A stretch of 64,000 nt of DNA from Desulfosporosinus orientis DSM 765 (GTDB lineage Bacteria; Bacillota; Desulfitobacteriia; Desulfitobacteriales; Desulfitobacteriaceae), in contig NC_016584.1 of assembly GCF_000235605.1 (NCBI RefSeq), positions 3,640,001 through 3,704,000 on the forward strand. Direction: 5' to 3'. This document shows positions 61,628 to 64,000 of the stretch, piece after piece. Each line of letters begins with the position of its first letter. Positions within the stretch are counted from its first letter, which is position 1. Under the pieces are notes generated by a model. That model did no database searches. It was not told the DNA's origin and saw only the letters and a program-made list of their open reading frames with translations. A program made the position numbers and the translations under genes.

Positions 61628-64000
61628 TTATTGTTTCAAATGAAAGGGCTTCATATCATACCAGTTGGGACCGACCTTACATTCCACCGTCATAGGAACT
61701 GACAAAGAATAGGCCTTCTCCATGTTCTCTTTCAGCACACAGGCGACACTTTCCAGATCCTCCGGAGCTACTTGCAGCAATAATTCGTCATGGACCTGCA
61801 AGAGCATGTCAGCCTTATAAGGTTTTATTCCTTCAGCCACTTTGAGCATGGCTAATTTCATGATATCTGCTGCCGTACCTTGGACCGGGGTGTTCATGGC
61901 AATGCGCTCGCCGAACTGACGCTGAACCCGATTGGAATGCATTAATTCAGGAATGCGGCGCAGGCGATTAAGCAGTGTACGAACCTGGCCGTCTTGCTTA
62001 GCTTGTGTCACCACACCCTCCAGGTAGCGTTTCACTCCGCTGTAGCGCTTAAAGTACTGTTCAACATAAAACTTTGCTTCCTTGCGGGGAATTCCCAGAT
62101 CCCGGGAGAGTCCGAACTCAGTCAGCCCATAGACTAAACCAAAATTGACGGCTTTGGCACTCCGGCGCATGTCCGGAGTTACCTCATCCAGGGAGATGCC
62201 AAAGACTTCAGCGGCTGTCCGGGTATGAACGTCCTGGCCCAGAGCAAAAGACTCACATAAGAGGGGATCTTGGGAATAGTGCGCCAGAATCCTCAGTTCT
62301 ATTTGGGAATAATCCGCCGATAACAACACCCAGCCCGGTTCAGTGGGATGAAATACTTTTCTGAGCTGCCGCCCTTGTTCCAAACGGATAGGGATGTTCT
62401 GCAAATTCGGTTCTGTACTGGATAAACGCCCCGTCGCCGTCACAGTCTGTTGAAAGGTAGTATGAATCCGTCCTTCCTTGGCTTGAGCCAACAGTCCATT
62501 GACATAAGTGGAGATGAGCTTATTCAATTGCCGGTAATCCAGGATTTTAGCGACAATGGGATGTACTGAGCGCAGGTCTTCCAAGGTCTCCGCATCAGTA
62601 GAATAACCGGTTTTAGTCTTCTTAGCGGCAGGCAGGCCCAGCTTTTCAAAAAGCACTGTACCCAGCTGCTTGGGCGAATTAATATTAAAGGTTTCCTCCG
62701 CTAAACCATAAATATCTTGTTCTAACTCTTTGAGAGTATGGCTGATTCCTTCCCCAAAGGCAATCAATTGTTCAGAGTCTACGGCAATGCCCTGCCGCTC
62801 CATTTGAGCCAGCACTAAACTCAAAGGTTCTTCTAAATCGTGGAGCAAGGAAGGCAGACCTAAGGAATGGATATCCTCCTCAAAGCGGGGAGCGACCTGG
62901 GCTAAACCGCCGGCTTCGTCCGCAGCGCTTTCAAAAGCCTCTTGATTAGGGAAATACTCTTTAACTAGATCTAAAGGGGCAAATTTTGTGCGCGAAGATT
63001 GTATTAAATATGAAGCTAAGCTCAGGTCTAAAGAAAGACCTTTCAATTCCGCTCCATCATTAGCCAGCAATAAGGCCACGGTTTTGCTGTCCGCAAAGGT
63101 CTTAGGAACCTGCTCATTCCCCATTAAGTCCAGCCAGGCCTGACAAACCTTTTCTGATACCTCAGCACGAGTCAGAGAAAAGGTTTCACCCTGAACCGCC
63201 ACTCCCCACTCCAGCCAGCGTCCTCCCTGCAAACCCGTTCCTTCATAGCGGCAGGTCAAGGTGATGGGGTTTTTTTGAGTTTCCCACTCCTTAATCTGAG
63301 CCAGCCATTCCTCTTCCGAAAGTTGGCGTTGGGGCCATTTTCCCAAAGCCGATTCAGAAGGCTCAGTGACTCTTTCATCATCATCTTTATGTCGCTCCAG
63401 CCACAAACGAGTAACATTTTTCAAGTCATATTTTTGCAAAACAGGCAATACCTTAACCCCTTGGGCACGGCGAAAGACAAAATCCTGACTGGAAAACTCC
63501 AGAGGCACCTCTGTCAGCATGGTCGCCAGCTTTTTGCTTAAGATTGCTTGATCAGCATACTCTTTGAGATTTCCCTGAACCTTTTTTCCGGAAACCTTTT
63601 CAACATTTGCCAATACGTCTTCCACAGAACCAAATTCCCAAAGCAGCTTCAGGGCAGTTTTCTCGCCAATTCCCGGAACGCCCGGGATATTATCTGAAGT
63701 GTCACCCATCAAACCTTTGAGATCAATGATTTGAAGGGGGCGCAATTGATAGCGTTCCCAAAGGGCCGTTTCGTCGTAGCGCTCTACTTCACTGATTCCT
63801 TTTTTGGTTAAGTAGACATTCGTCTTAGGTGAAATGAGCTGGAGAGCATCTTTATCTCCCGTATAAATCTGAATTTCCATTCCCTGAGCTTCTGCTTGTT
63901 TGGTGATTGCCGCAATGAGATCATCGGCTTCGTATCCTGCCAATTCAAGGATAGGCACATCCATTTCTGTAAGAATTTCCTTAAGGTAATCAAATTGCGG
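61628..64000 (-). CDS. polA: DNA polymerase I (5' end cut by window)
   Basis: The visible ~790 residues cover the end of the 5'-3' nuclease domain (ELAGYEADDLI, GDKDALQLI, GLMGDTSDNIPGVPGIGEKTA). The vestigial 3'-5' exonuclease region has lost its acidic residues. The full polymerase domain follows (DYSQIELRILAHYS, RRSAKAVNFGLVYG, QVHDELLLQV). The ATG at 63964 is internal: the frame stays open to the window edge as PQFDYLKEILTE. It should fill gaps and remove RNA primers. Confidence 0.95.
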   Translation of the reverse strand, partial: PQFDYLKEILTEMDVPILELAGYEADDLIAAITKQAEAQGMEIQIYTGDKDALQLISPKTNVYLTKKGISEVERYDETALWERYQLRPLQIIDLKGLMGDTSDNIPGVPGIGEKTALKLLWEFGSVEDVLANVEKVSGKKVQGNLKEYADQAILSKKLATMLTEVPLEFSSQDFVFRRAQGVKVLPVLQKYDLKNVTRLWLERHKDDDERVTEPSESALGKWPQRQLSEEEWLAQIKEWETQKNPITLTCRYEGTGLQGGRWLEWGVAVQGETFSLTRAEVSEKVCQAWLDLMGNEQVPKTFADSKTVALLLANDGAELKGLSLDLSLASYLIQSSRTKFAPLDLVKEYFPNQEAFESAADEAGGLAQVAPRFEEDIHSLGLPSLLHDLEEPLSLVLAQMERQGIAVDSEQLIAFGEGISHTLKELEQDIYGLAEETFNINSPKQLGTVLFEKLGLPAAKKTKTGYSTDAETLEDLRSVHPIVAKILDYRQLNKLISTYVNGLLAQAKEGRIHTTFQQTVTATGRLSSTEPNLQNIPIRLEQGRQLRKVFHPTEPGWVLLSADYSQIELRILAHYSQDPLLCESFALGQDVHTRTAAEVFGISLDEVTPDMRRSAKAVNFGLVYGLTEFGLSRDLGIPRKEAKFYVEQYFKRYSGVKRYLEGVVTQAKQDGQVRTLLNRLRRIPELMHSNRVQRQFGERIAMNTPVQGTAADIMKLAMLKVAEGIKPYKADMLLQVHDELLLQVAPEDLESVACVLKENMEKAYSLSVPMTVECKVGPNWYDMKPFHLKQ

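Overview
The window comes from a low-to-mid GC, spore-forming, anaerobic Firmicute, most like Desulfosporosinus or Desulfitobacterium (inference). The supporting signs are T-box and ykkC-class leader RNAs, ytaF next to coaE, strong AGGAGG ribosome sites, a Mo/W-bisPGD oxidoreductase operon with multiheme cytochromes, several ferredoxin-like proteins, and an in-frame UGA that looks like selenocysteine. No rRNA, tRNA, CRISPR array, phage or transposase gene was seen.

Layout. 1-10.8 kb: mixed housekeeping and accessory genes (LOG-family fragment, DUF3786 Fe-S protein, amidohydrolase, aminotransferase, DegV, a shortened MutL-like protein, NlpC/P60 hydrolase, a GIY-YIG/DUF6530 pair behind a strong promoter with a perfect palindrome, and an ABC-F ribosome-protection gene behind an attenuator). 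10.8-14.4 kb: proline operon proC-proB-proA under a T-box. 14.4-21.6 kb: branched-chain operon ilvE-ilvB-ilvN-ilvC-leuA-leuB under a ykkC-class riboswitch, probably the ppGpp type. 21.6-24 kb: hom-thrB. 24-30 kb: a ferredoxin-type thioredoxin reductase-like flavoprotein, a PadR / ModA-like / ChrA set and a D-aminoacylase-like amidohydrolase. 30-37 kb: small accessory genes, a FadR-type regulator with ilvD and its operator, a multicopper-oxidase remnant, and peptide deformylase with an XRE regulator.

37-52 kb is a sulfur and redox island. It holds a CoA-disulfide reductase-rhodanese fusion, small ferredoxin and zinc-ribbon proteins, and a ten-gene minus-strand operon (48.7 to 40.0 kb). That operon encodes a triheme membrane cytochrome, a two-part YeeE/YedE sulfur transporter whose second half contains UGA in place of a conserved Cys, a Psr/Phs-like molybdoenzyme (catalytic, four-cluster Fe-S and NrfD subunits), a Rieske/cytochrome b6/subunit IV set and a multiheme cytochrome c. 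Beside it lie Mrp, NifX-like, DUF134 and CstR-like (persulfide-sensor) genes. The reading offered here is uptake and respiration of a sulfur oxyanion or polysulfide with persulfide control.

52-64 kb: the ancestral Firmicute neighbourhood slt-coaE-ytaF ... mutM-polA, split by about 6 kb of accessory genes (ABC-F, frameshifted DUF2809, DinB, DUF2238, EFR1 flavodoxin-ferredoxin, pentapeptide protein, DUF1287, a PhzF remnant). An FlxA-like gene lies between mutM and polA behind four exactly 11-bp-phased TTTCAG repeats. A dispersed non-coding repeat occurs twice nearly whole (about 32.0 and 49.2 kb) and once as a fragment (24.5 kb).
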